The notes beneath the pieces were generated by a model. It saw only the letters and a list, made by a program, of their open reading frames with translations. It made no database searches and was not told the origin of the DNA. The translations under genes and the position numbers were made by a program. From assembly GCF_050948215.1 (NCBI RefSeq), contig NC_135149.1, forward strand, positions 8,103,001-8,167,000: 64,000 nucleotides of DNA, read 5' to 3'. The stretch comes from Halictus rubicundus. Its lineage: Eukaryota; Arthropoda; Insecta; Hymenoptera; Halictidae. This document shows, piece by piece, positions 44,141-56,049 of this stretch (positions within the stretch are counted from its first letter, which is position 1; each line of letters begins with the position of its first letter).

Positions 44141-45589
44141 GGCTATAATACAGTTCAGGGCGACAAATTTTTGGAAAAGTGCCATTTATAAATAATACAG
44201 ATATATTATTATTAATTTTGAAAATATCCAAAATTGGCTTCCCCTTATCTAAATATTGAATGTTTCAAGCATATGCTTAAACATCTGCATAATCATATGT
44301 ACTCAGAATTGTTTATATTTATAACAAACTGCGAGAGAAAAGGAGCAAAGTACTGAAATACAAAATTAAATAAATGTAAAGAAGAATAGCATGAACGAGA
44401 GAAAATTTCAATGTAAATCAACATGATTTATCCGCATGATTAGAAAATGAAATATTATTGCACTCTTATGTAAAATGAAAATGGTCTTGACTGTATTACG
44501 TTTGATCGATTCATTTTTGTTACACATGAATTTAAAATATTATAAATGGTCTCTTAATTGGCATTTTCTGGTTTTTCAATTTGGACGCAGTCTCGCCTCG
44601 TCCCGTAATATTGTATCTGGACTTGCTGACTCGATGACGTTGCAGCAGGTCTCGGTAATTATATCACCATTTCTCGCGTTTTGGTCATGACACTATGAAA
44701 CAGTACGATTACACGCGTCCTGAAATACTGCACGGTCATCGCGAATTAATCTGCTACTTGTTCGGAACCGGTGGCGACGCGTCACAAGGACCGCCGGCGA
44801 GTTTTTATTTATCATAATCGCAAAATTAATCCCCCGTGACCGGTTCTCCTGATGGTCTACGTAAGCGTCGACATGGGAAATTAATTTATCGATGAGCTTC
44901 GCGCTCCGGCTAACTTGCCGGAAGATGATCAGCCATTTTGTTTAAATACCATCGAGAAATTCCTATCGAGACGAGGGTTATAGTTGATACCGTCAAATGA
45001 CCATGCCGGGCAAAAACAATCATTGCGCAACTTAATTATTATTTCGATCCGTGGTTGATATTAAACTGCCCACGTTTTTTAAACACGGATAGAAATTACG
45101 TACGCAGCGATGACTCGTATACAATTAATAAAACGAGGAAATAGTCAGTTGGGCTTTTTAAGGGTTGAAGGTCTTTTCATTAGGTTTCTTTTGACTCTTA
45201 AGTGGAGTGTCACACTTTGAAAATACAATGATACAATTAAATCATATTTAATATTAATTTTTATCGGTATGGTAAATGAAAATGTAGTGAGGTAGTAAAA
45301 TATCGCCCGAATGCACAACTAGTCATATCATCAGTAGTTACACATTAAATAATTATTGTCATAAATTTGAATGGCCTCAATAGTTCTCTTAAATGTTAAT
45401 ATACGTGAATTAAAAAATTTGTAACCCATCGTGTCAAATTTAAATATTTTTTACTGCTATTCATTATTATTTATTTATTGCTTTAAACCGGTTTATAAGG
45501 TTTATTTCATTTCAGATTTTTATGAAGGAAATCCTGGTTGCAAAAAGACCGAAAACCTCAAAAAAAAAGGAAAACACTAAAAATTTGGC
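44141..45589. other. AT-rich non-coding DNA
   Basis: Nothing recognisable. 44580-45060 is somewhat GC-richer. Confidence 0.5.
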
Positions 45590-45950
45590 ATTGAAATTTA
45601 AGAGCAACATCACCGTATCACCGCATCATCATCGTATAGTTCGTGAATTTTTTCAGATTTAAAAAAAAAATGTGTAAAAAATCGTAAAATAATAACTGTA
45701 ATTTACCACCATTTTTAATCGTTTACAACTCATCGTATATAACTTATGTAAGTCTACAAAACACATTTTTCAAATTTTCGCTAGAGATTGAAATGCAAAA
45801 TAAAAATAATAAAATAATAAAAAAGTTGTGAAAAGCAACGTACACAATTTTTTCCGTAATTCCTACTGTACGCAATTACTCCAAAAAATTGAAATCGTTT
45901 GGTCCGTTTATAGAAAAGTGATTTTGCTTCAAAGTGTGTGTCATCAATTA
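45590..45950 (+). repeat. Second copy of the 35510-type dispersed repeat
   Basis: Shares CATTTTTAATCGTT-ACAACTCAT, ATATAACTTAT-T-AGTCTACAAAA and AAAGTGTGTG-CATCAATTAT with 35745-35890, in a different order around an insertion of unrelated sequence. Confidence 0.45.
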
Positions 45951-46389
45951 TGTGACAATGTTTGCCTCGCGCAGGGACACGTTCCACTTAAAAAAGAATG
46001 TTCCACCAGACGCAATTGCACCCTGCTGCACTCAATAAAGACCATCGGAAAACTGGTGCAACGGCAACAATCTCGATCCCGTCGGATCCAGGCGAAGCGC
46101 TTTTGGATCAGGTCTATGACGAGCTTTCGTGCGGCCGTCGGACGTCGAAAATTTTACCAGGAAGTTAGCGGTACGTTTCGGCACTCCCACGGGTTTAATC
46201 CTTCGACCGCGGAGCCTTACCGCAAACACCATAAATCAAGGGGTGGTCCGCGCTTCTATCAAAGTCCGGCGTTGACCGCACAAAGTTGCCCACGATCTCG
46301 TGGACGTGTTCACGAAAACAGCGTTGCGCGTGGCAGGGCCGGGCAATAAATCTCGTTCGCGCGCGGAATTCATCGGTTTTCAACGGAAC

Positions 46390-46426
<37 letters not shown>

Positions 46427-47079
46427 TACGGGAGCGGCGTTATAATCTAGGTAGCCCGGGATGGATCGGCGAACAATACCGGTCGCTACTAAATCCTTAA
46501 GGATTGCATTATTTCCGACAGACCGACGTTATAAATCGCTGCTCGCCACTCGAGCAACCCTTCCGCTCCGACTTCGGCTCTCGATAGACAGTGCGATTGT
46601 AAATATTGTGGGATTAAGTCAGCACGGGCGAAGATTTCTTCGGTGACCCCTTTCATATTGTCTGGGGTAGCCATGGAACCGGTCGGGAGTCGATTGTTCA
46701 CGAACCACGGCTATAGAATCTACCGAACAATTTTAACCCCCTTGAAGCGCTGTAATTGGATGTAACCGGTGGTTCGCAGAACTCCGACAGCTATTTAAGT
46801 TTCCTAGAGGTGTGAATGCGGATGTCTTTCCCCTAGGCATATCGGTTCCTTACTTACGAATTGTCCGAACTCCGTGTCGACCGAATTGCTGCTTTTGTCT
46901 CTCCGGGGAACCTGGCTGTTCAAGTTTGTGTTTCCACTGAAGAATTTGAATAAGCAAAAGTTCAGCAATATTTGATTCTCTTTGTCGGTTTCAGTCAATT
47001 CGATATAATAGAAAGTTCGTGTTCTATTGGGCTAAGTGAACTGGTTATATTTATGAAGCGAAAAATATCCTTTGTTTCT
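45951..47079. other. GC-richer DNA with (GT)n
   Basis: (GT)n of about 17 repeats at 46391-46425. Overlapping ORFs to 173 codons (45828-46349) lack any recognised feature. Confidence 0.5.
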
Positions 47080-47560
47080 TCAAGTTCTTCCATCGGAAGG
47101 TCAATTTGTATGAAATTCCACAGTCTGTTCTTTTAATCTCGAATCCAGTTGACCTCAGATTTATTTTAAATTTATTTTACTGAATAATTCATGCGAGATC
47201 GATTCCCCTTTTTTATTTGTGTAGTAGCAGTTTTAACTGTATTTTATATCTGAAGTTTTGATTAATTCATGAAATTGTAATTATATTCAGCGATCCAAAA
47301 TTTTTATGAAACTTTACAACTCTCTTATGCCCATATACACCGTTTCGGTATTTAAATTTTAATTCGTGTACTGGACGTTTTAATCATATTTTGTATATGA
47401 AGCGTCTGTTAATTAAAAAAATGTTTATCTCATTCGTCATTGCAGAATTTTTATTAAACTTTGGAATCCTCTTGTACCCATATATTTCTATATACAGATT
47501 TCTGTTTTAATGCTATGTTATATTTAAAGTTTCTTTTTATTGATAAAAAATTACACTATT
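47080..47560 (+). repeat. Degenerate tandem array, roughly 150-bp units
   Basis: TTTTTATGAAACTTTACAAC...TCTCTTATGCCCATATAC at 47298 and TTTTTATTAAACTTTGGAAT...CCTCTTGTACCCATATAT at 47449 are aligned repeats. A weaker unit is at 47108 (TTGTATGAAATTCCACAGTC) and another partial at 47490. GTTTTAA-C-TATTTT-TAT-TGAAG recurs before each. Confidence 0.45.
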
Positions 47561-50500
47561 GATTCAAAAGAGATTATAAATTAGATTATATTAGATTATA
47601 AATGACTATGAAAAATTCTAATCCTGTTTCAACCCTCCGTATTCAAGGGACGATCTCTGACGCTCCATTAAAGAATACAACATCATTATTCGAAACGATT
47701 TCTAATAAATTCGATTGCATTCACAAACTGTTAAAAACTCAACTGTAGTTTGTCTAAATGCATGCCATTTTTCCTGTATAAAATATTTTAAGTCGAATAA
47801 AATTTATGGTTCAAGGAAATTTCTGATTTTGGGTTTCTATAATTTGTATTTCATGTCTGCATGACCCTAAAACATCATTTTTTAAAATAGTGTCCGAGTG
47901 GGTTTCGTCTACAGTTATGCAAATAGCAATATTCGACTTGTCGACGTCTCACAGCAATTAATATTCCGCCACGAATTCCCGGAATAACAGCGCGTCATAT
48001 GGGATCCCCATATGTACATCTAAAGCTGAAGGACATAAGGATCGTTCAGTGGTCGTAACAACCGATGGGGTTCGCCGATCGATGGTTTTTGCGGACAGCC
48101 ACTAGGGATTAAACCGATCGTATAAACGGTTTACGTAGGTGCATCGATAAAATCGTTTCCTTTTCCTTTGCCGGGGCCGATTGAACCACGCGCTGCAGTT
48201 TTATTGATATTAATGAATATGGCCGATACGGGCCGGATATCGTTACCACGATCACCAGTTATTGCGTGAAAATTTAACATCCCATCGGTGGTCGTGAAAT
48301 GATTCTTTCTTTTTTGAAGTGAGCAAATTTTAGTATCCCTTTATTAAACATCTGCGTAGGCATGTAACGATTATGCGTTGTCGAGGTTTCCATTAACGGC
48401 CCCGAAGATGTATTATTACGAGCTAGGTGCACGTGTCTTCTACAAACAAGTAATGATTTTAAGGCCTCCATTGCAATTTTGAGAGGCAGAAGTATTTGTT
48501 AGTGGTAGCTTCGGGACTGGCATAAGCGGCAAACGTTTTACGAGCGTTTGCAACTGTGTGAAGCATTTCTAACATTTTTTTAGAATTATCCTATGCGTTA
48601 TCCGCATATTGAAACAATATTTATTGCAATAATTTTATCTTTCCAAATAATTTAAATATGAAGATAAAATGCGGAGTTTCTGCTGAAAATGAGTATGAAT
48701 ATTTAGAATAATAACACGCACTTTTTACTATTTGTGTTGCGTATAATTTTGATTCTAAATATTGGATTTATCTTTTCAGATAAATTAAACAGAAAGATGT
48801 GAAGGAAAATAAATGTATTGATTTTCAGCTGAAAATGGTAGGGTGACATTAGACGGTGCATTCTGGGACAAAAGAATACATTTTATAGTACTTCATTAAA
48901 AACTTTTACGAAAGATACATATAAGTATAGCACTTATAGCATTTTTGGTCGTGTAATGTTTAAGGCATTCTAATAAATTTTTTATCCATTATGGAGTATT
49001 ATAAAATCCATAATAAAATGAAGAAGATTTATTAATTTCCTGTTCTCATAAACCTGTTCATAAATATGTATACATAAGGATATCTAGCTTACTAATTATC
49101 AATTGAAGGATACAGAGTCCCTGTGCAGAAAATTACTGTTTGCAAATGCTGAGCACTTTTCTATTTTACGTATCTGCAGCAAATATACGGAAAATAGATA
49201 GTATAGGTAATAGTTAATATATGGAATTCTTTATGTTATTAACATACATTTTCTTCACATACCTGTTACCGTATACTTGCATAAGAAGTAAAGATACTTG
49301 TCACACAGCATCTGTATCTGGTTGCGAAAAGTCCTCCCGGCATCTTGATAAAATTTATTACCATTCTCCAGCAGTAAATCTAGCCAGGAGTCGTAACACC
49401 AGACAAATATTCTCAATTCTACATGTCTCACCGTCTCATTAAACAAGCTAATTATCACAACGTGTGCGTAAATTAATAAGCTATAAAACAGTCCAGGTTC
49501 CGCGCAAGAAGACTCGCAGCTGGCTCGTACAAAAACAAGCAGAGTTTCCAAATTCTTTTAGAGAGAATTACTGAATGAAAAATTCTGATTTTTCTGTGGT
49601 ATAAAAATAGAACTTGCAGCGTTCAAATTTTCCAAATCAAAATATTACAAAATGGCGGAGGTAATCGTTCATTCCAGAACTTTGCTTCTTGCAACATCGA
49701 TTGCAGAACACCATTTTTACGAAGGACTGAGGACATTTTTAGTGAAAATATTCAGATAATTTAACAACATAAATTTGTATTTAAGTTAATCTAGAGTCAA
49801 TATATTACTTTTCGGTTATTTTAAATTTTTATTTGAGATGAAGTTTTGCAAATAGAATATACGTAATATGACGCAATAGAATGCTGACATTTTAAAATAA
49901 ATCTCGCACACGAAATACTGAAAAAATTGGATAGTATCTGGCGCAATCTATTTCCACGTTAATTGATTTTTTGTAAAGTGAATCGATAAATATTTATTTT
50001 CTGTTTCAATTAAATAACAGCGCAATGTCGATTGGAAACATTTATTGCGCCAAACTGACTGTCGAGCACTCTGTTGTTATGAATATCAATCTGTTAATAG
50101 AATGCGGATTTTACCCTCTATGACCAATTTCTGGCGAATTAATTAAATAAACACGAGTGTTTCTTACATTTAGCTGATCTTCGCTGTAAACATTGTATGT
50201 AAATAAGCATGGAGGAAAAAGAAAATTATTCCGATATCTCTGTCTCTGACACAGTGTCTTGCGACATGTCAGATTCAGACTTTTCTTGCATTTTGGATAG
50301 GTCATGATTTTTATTAGCAGACAACGTGCAACGTGTCAGGTTTAAATTTTAAAAGCGAGTGTTCGAACATTTCCGTGATCCACGGTAATCTATTCTGGTT
50401 AAGCGTATTAATCAGCAAACCCAAGACTTCCAGGAGCCTCGCTTATCCGGGGAACTCTCGATAATAGATCTTCATTTTCACGGCAATTTCCCGACCACCG

Positions 50501-51098
50501 AGACCGGCGTCCCTCGGGAGCGTTCCCCGGGACACTGAAAAACAAACCCCGGGAATCAGCGTGACGGGGTTCGGGTGCTTCCTCAGTAGAGGAAGCTATG
50601 ATTTCCTCAAGGTCACAAAGACGATTTCCCCGGCCGTTTTCAGCCGCGACAGCGGGAGAGCCTTCTATCTGTACCGTTGTTTTCGGGGAGGAGTACGTCT
50701 TGTCATATTCTGGCCACGGTCTGGTGTATTTATGGCCAGAAATATGGCCAGAAACGTTAGGAGGTCCGCAAACAAGCCATAGTCTCGCGTTTTTCACCTG
50801 AACGGCAGAGAGTTTTCTCCGGGCGGCTCGATCTTTTCACTTGGAAAACCCACGACTGTTTCTCCGTTGTGTTGTTTAACGCCGCGATGATATACGATCA
50901 GTCGGCCAGGTTGCGCAAAAGAAGGACGCACCCTCGTAAAGATATTATTTTTTTCTCACCGTCGCGTCACCTTTCTTCCTCATCCCTGAACCCTGCGGAT
51001 TCATCTCGGTGACGAGCCCTACGTTTGTTTTTCAGCAGACACCTTGAACGTTATTCTAAAGAACGAGAGGCTGGGTTAAAGGGACAAGATATTTCTAA
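47561..51098. other. Long AT-rich stretch, no gene seen
   Basis: Includes modest GC-rich islands at 47930-48300 and 50400-51030. A 12-bp tandem TATGGCCAGAAA is near 50729. ORFs to 129 codons show no domain. Confidence 0.5.
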
Positions 51099-51100
51099 TA

Positions 51101-51272
51101 CAGTAGAACCTCGCTGGATGCAACCTCGATTAGTGCACGGAAGCCTCGTTCATTGCGTAATAGTGACTCCCACCTCGAGGTGTTCAAGGTTATGGAACTC
51201 GTGGTAGGGATTGTGGTATATACTACTACGAATCACTATGATGGATACCGTGCAACCAGCGAGGTTTTACTG
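51101..51272 (+). mobile_element. Intact pogo/Tigger-like MITE, 172 bp, TA duplication
   Basis: Flanked by TA on both sides (51099-51100, 51273-51274). Ends CAGTAGAACCTCGCTGGATG and the complement of CAGTAAAACCTCGCTGGTTG. Internal CTCCCACCTCGAGGTG and GGAACTCGTGGTAGGGA are shared with the fragments at 2667 and 4209. No ORF. Best-preserved member of its family here. Confidence 0.8.
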
Positions 51273-51410
51273 TACTTCTATCATGACAACGATAAATACA
51301 ATCATATGGCAATTTCTCCAGAGATTTCGCGTAAAAGTTAGTTATCGCATAAAATCGGGACGCTAAAAATTTAGCTGCCTCTCTTACTCGTATAAATATA
51401 CGGAATTATT

Positions 51411-51643
51411 GGGTAAGGGACCCAATTACTGTGCCTTTAATTAATTATACTTATTTTTAAAGCATAATGAATATTAAAAAAAAAAAGATACATAACATAA
51501 TAACCGATAATAACAGATAACAACTGATTTTGATGGAAAAAATTGAATATCTCTCTTTTAATATACAATGTGCTTCAAAAATAAGTATAATTAGTATAGG
51601 CACAGTAATTGGTACTCCCACAGTAATTTGGTCACTTACCCTA
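51411..51643. mobile_element. MITE, TAGGGTAAGGGAC family, copy 2
   Basis: GGGTAAGGGACCCAATTACT at the left and GGTCACTTACCCTA at the right. Inner inverted pair TATACTTATTTTTAAAGCAT / CTTCAAAAATAAGTATAATT; AATTACTGTG and CACAGTAATT words mirror each other. The centre has an A-run. Confidence 0.75.
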
Positions 51644-52853
51644 GATAAATTATACAATATAATATAATACAGAGAAAGTATGATTACTACCCTGATGCAC
51701 AGAAACGTGAATCGTTGAACCTAATATTGTGGCCAGGTTGCATTTTTTGCAATTTGCAAATCTAGAGACTCGTGTCATAGTAAACTATAGCATTGCTTTC
51801 GTAAATAACGAATTTCTCTAGAAGTAGCATCGTCAGATTGCATCATCAGACAGCTATTACGATTACATTTATTTATCTTGTATCAATTGCGAAAGTGTCC
51901 CGTTTTCCCGGTGCTAAGAGAGGTACTGATTTGACTTCGAACTAAAGAAAATAAAAAAAAAAAAGAAAGGAAGTTTTTAAATCCGGCAGATTACGGTTAA
52001 CGAACCTGGTAACGAGTGCGGGCTGCCGTGCTTTAATAAAGGGGTGGATGGCACCAATCTGCATTAACCCCCGGACGTTAAATTTGAAATTGCGTTCTTT
52101 CCTCGCCGCGTTAACTATATCCGCGGCCTGAGAAAACATACGACGCGAAATACGCGAACACTTTCCCCGTCGAAATATCCTCTTCGTCGCACGTTGCCCC
52201 GGCGCGTTTCGTATAAATCATAAATCCGATATTATAGCTAATAACACCGGTGACCCTATTTTCCCTGGAAATAAAACGGGATGAAGGATCTTCGGTGGAT
52301 CCGGTGACCAAAGCGCAATTGCCTCGTGGCGCCTGCATAAATTACCATGCGATTTACGTTTGCACTGATATCCGAATGCAGCCGCCGCTGCATCCGAAAG
52401 GAGCCCACCGAATTCTTCAACGAATTGCCAACTTTGTTCGGCAAAACTCGGTTACCGTTCGGTTCCATGCGGCTAGAAAATTAACGGGGGACGCCTCTGA
52501 TTAGATTTGTCAAGCCCAGTGGACCGCCTTGATGGTTGAAAAGAATTAAATCGTTTTTTTATTGAATTTTCGGATTTTTATGCAAAATAGTTTTGTTCCT
52601 GAATTAGAACAGCTTGAAGTGAAATAGAAATTTATTTACTGTCTCAAATTGCACTTACTAATTTTTGTCAAAAATGCATAAAATCTGCCATCTGTTAATG
52701 ACTATATTTATTTCTATTAGTTCAATTTGTTTTGCCTTTAGTTCTGTACCGATCGTTGCAGAGGAAACACGTATTCTTTTACAGTTTTCAGTAAAGCAGC
52801 CTGTGTTCAAAATATTCTAAAAAGTATAATTTTTTTTACAAGCCTGTAATAAA
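51644..52853. other. Non-coding DNA, no gene seen
   Basis: 51960-52540 is a GC-richer island with antisense ORF pairs. Dispersed-motif copies lie at 52567 (plus) and 52646-52692 (reversed). Confidence 0.5.
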
Positions 52854-53434
52854 ATGGCGGCGTCCGTGCCTTCCGAGGATCATATTCGTCATTGCATACT
52901 TTTTCAACAACAAAGAAAATTTGCGATGTTTATGGAGATGTATTGAAGGTCAACAAGTGTCAACGTTGGTTCAGAAGGTTTGCTGCTGGTGATTATGATC
53001 TCTCTGACAGGCCTCGAAGTGGACGACCAGTTGAATTTGATAATGACAGCCTAAAATCACTAGTGGAAGCTGATCCAAAATTAAGTATACACGAATTATC
53101 GAGAAGCCTTGGGTCCACATGGTCAACTATACAAAGGCACCTACACGAAATGAGAAAGGCATATTCGCAAGGAATACGGGTACCGCATCAATTATCTGAG
53201 ACCAACAAGAATATTCGTCGATGAATTTGCACTTAATTGCTACCCAGATTTCGTAAAGATCCATTTCTTAGCAGAATCGTTACCGGAGATGAAAAATGGA
53301 TTCTTTATGATAACATAAAGCGTTCCAAGCAAAGGCTTTCTGCAAATCAAATCGCAATATCAACCCCTAAACCTAGCTTATCACTTAGAAAGGTGTTACT
53401 GTGGATTTGGTGGTACTATGGTCAGGGGCAGTAA
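52854..53434 (+). pseudogene. Truncated mariner transposase pseudogene
   Basis: An ATG at 52854 opens MAASVPSEDHIRHCILF, then a frameshift near 52905 with a short deletion leads into KKICDVYGDVLKVNKCQRW and FRRFAAGDYDLSDRPRSGRP, the HTH part of a mariner transposase. IRVPHQLSETNKNIRR is interrupted by in-frame TGA (53222) and TAA (53234). RKDPFLSRIVTGDEKWILYD, the first catalytic Asp block, follows, then RKVLLWIWWYYGQGQ and a stop at 53432. The second and third catalytic positions and the rest of the C-terminal half are missing. It belongs to a different mariner lineage from the copy at 31513 (RPRSGRP and TGDEKW types). No inverted repeats found. Confidence 0.85.
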
Positions 53435-54483
53435 AGCCAACGAGGTCGCCGAAAATGAATACCTTTTCGGTGCAATAATTTTCTCCCGATAGATTGCTAA
53501 AATATCGCGCCGAGCGTCGCAGTGAAATTGCATAACGCCCAAGGGCGAGAAGATATACAGTCACGGGAGGACGAATGGCCACGGACAATTCCTAATAATG
53601 TGGTCGTATCCAGGAGGTAGCTGTGAACGCCATAGGAACGGAATAAGGACGGGACCGAGTTCCCCGAGGAACAGTTTTACGGTCGCAAACTGTAAAGTAA
53701 TTTTTCGTGACCGTAAAACCGGCCGGGCCCCTCGACGATCGCCGACGTATTTACGCGAACGATGATCGGTTGCTAAACGAGACACCAGCCTCCGAAGAAG
53801 ATCGATTCCTCGCCAGAGGGACGGACCTCGCAGAGGTTCGAGCATGATTTCATATTCCGGGGTCCTAATCTCGCCTCAAGGACTACGGCGGACGAGTATT
53901 ATTGACCGCCAAGGATTTTTCTGTAATCCTTTCGCTGAGCGTTACATCGTCGCCTGGAACTCGTTCCCTCCGTTCGTCCGCTTCTGAACGAGCAAAAACT
54001 TTAATGGAGATTTTCTGTTATGGCCAGCCTTGGATGCGATTTTTCTATTCTTTTCTTCCCGTTGGAATTTCATCTAGCTGGACGGACCTCCGTTCTCCAA
54101 ATCGGCGATTGCGCCTCTGGGAGACAGCAGTCTGACTAGTTATACTGCAATTTTTAATGGACAATCGCTGTAGTTTTGTGGCGGGACGAGTGAACGCAAT
54201 TTTCGCGAGGTTATACGGATTTCAAGTTTCGAGTGTGTATGGTTTGTCTTCGGGGCTAGTTCTTCAGATTACTAATATTGTTTTATTCACGTTCAAATAG
54301 TCCTGCAATTTTAAGTACGATTAAAATAGGTAAGACTTTTTTACCAATTGCAATTTTTCTGAAATATTGTTTAAGTTACTGTGTAATCGAAGTGTCTAAA
54401 CAACGTCCGCAGATTTTTATACAAAATAAGAATTGTCTCCATCAATTATAAGAAACACTGCTTCAATAAGAAAGTGTTTTTTT
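53435..54483. other. Non-coding DNA, no gene seen
   Basis: 53435-54240 is GC-richer. A plus-orientation dispersed motif (CGCAGATTTTTATACAAAAT) at 54405-54447 follows it. Confidence 0.5.
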
Positions 54484-54753
54484 TTAACCCCTTGCCCTAC
54501 AATATCGAGTCAGACTCGTGATTAAAATTCTGAACAGAGCCTAATAAATGTGTATGTTATTAATTTCCTTTAAACCGAAATGAAATTCTATTTTGTTTTA
54601 GTGACAAGATAGTATTTCCTTTGGAGAAAAGATAGGTATACAATAAATATAAACTATCTTTTTTTCTATGAAATTCTGAACGGTAAAGAATTCCTAATCA
54701 TTATGATCACTATAATGTAATCATTATAATCAATAGTAGTACAAGGGGTTACT
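54484..54753. mobile_element. piggyBac-like MITE, copy 2 with both ends
   Basis: Left TTAACCCCTTGCCCTAC, right GTACAAGGGGTTAC, a short inverted repeat starting from TTAA (right TTAA changed to TTAC). The interior ATGTGTATGTTATTAATTTC, CTTTAAACCGAAAT and GGTATACAATAAATAT is shared with copies 33946 and 58163. Confidence 0.6.
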
Positions 54754-55926
54754 GATTTTAATAAGTTGAAAATAACAGTATTCGTCAATTCTTCCAACAT
54801 GTCCATTGCTTTTACATAAAATCCGCAGTCTAATCATCAAATACGATAATCAACCCCCAACTTTAAGTGCAGTCTTCTCCCCCAGCGTGTAAATAACGAC
54901 CATTAACGAATAATAGTCGCCTCAACTATTTTTCTGAGCTCCGCATCGCGTCCAAGTTTCGCGAAAACTGCAGGAGACCATTTCTCCAAAGTTAAAAGAT
55001 AACATATTTCCTCAGACGTTTCACGGAACGCGGTTTCTGTTGCGCTCGCAGGCTATCTGCGAGATTTCTGGAAGCCTGTGAAATATCGCGCTCCTTTCAC
55101 CGTAGATAAAACGGCGGTGGCTTGAAAGCCGCGTAATGGCGGCGGGGAGCGAGGACGAAACGACGGATTTCCACGGAATTTCCTTGAAGATCGTCGGAAA
55201 CTGGCTTCCGTTCTCCTGCTTTCGGCAGAAGCCCAGTGGCCGTCTACCGACAATGCTCAAGGCCGAGATCACATGTGGTACAAAGACGCACGGGTCGCCG
55301 TCGGAAACCGTGGAAAATCGGGAAACCCGGCCGGATCACGAGCGGATCGCATCTGCTAACGACCGAAACCGAATTCACGAGAGAGGAGCCAGGGATCCTG
55401 AAAGAGCTTAAAACCAACTCTCTCTCTCTCCCTCTCTCTCTTGGTTCGGTCCTTCTGGTTTTGGTTCTCGCCGTTCCTGTTTACTTGCGGCGAAATCACC
55501 GTTTCCAAGGTGCGCGGAAATCGGCTGAATGCCGATTCGAAACTCGTGACGGTCCCGGGCATCGTGGATCCCTTTCAAAGCCCGACCGAATCTAATCAGC
55601 TCGGTCGTCATCTGCTGATCCTTGATGCCTCATGGTGCGACTGCTCCGGGGGAAAGATATATTGCGAGGCCGCCTTGTCCTCGAGGAATCGCCGAAGCTG
55701 TCCTCGTGGAAATATGACGATTATTTTTTTCCTCGTTGAACGTATCTGCGATGTCCGCAGGAATTAGGGGATGGCGACCAACGTTTCACTGGGTGTATCT
55801 CGGTTTTCTTTATCCGTATTTCTTTTCTCGCACATGGTTGAGTTTGGGTGAGTGGTTTTGAGTTATTGCGGTAGTATTGGTATACAAAGTCATCGTTACT
55901 AAGAGGGGGAGGTTTTCTTAGCAATG
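54754..55926. other. GC-rich island, no gene seen
   Basis: A reversed dispersed motif (CATAAAATCCGCAGTC, 54822-54837) precedes the island 54880-55790. The ORFs there (91, 119 and 108 codons in three frames) are mutually exclusive and unrecognised. A short (TC)n lies near 55421. Confidence 0.5.
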
Positions 55927-56049
55927 CAGTGATTTCTTTGCATATGTCACCAAAGCTGATGGTAAACGTTGTGGAATTATCCCCACTACCGCGGGGTATA
56001 CTCCATGAGGGGTCGCGAAGCTCGAGAGGCAAATATCAAAAATTCACTG
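55927..56049 (+). mobile_element. MITE-like repeat, CAGTGATTTCT family, copy 4
   Basis: CAGTGATTTCTTTGCATATG to AAAATTCACTG, with TGGTAAACGTTG, GAATTATCCCCACTACCG, GGGGTATACTCC and GAGGGGTCGCGAAGCTCG. The right central third is deleted relative to 42299. Confidence 0.65.

Noticed and set aside
50408..50797. 129-codon minus ORF as a host exon
   Set aside because: Composition is not obviously chance, but no domain, homologue or splice context could be named.
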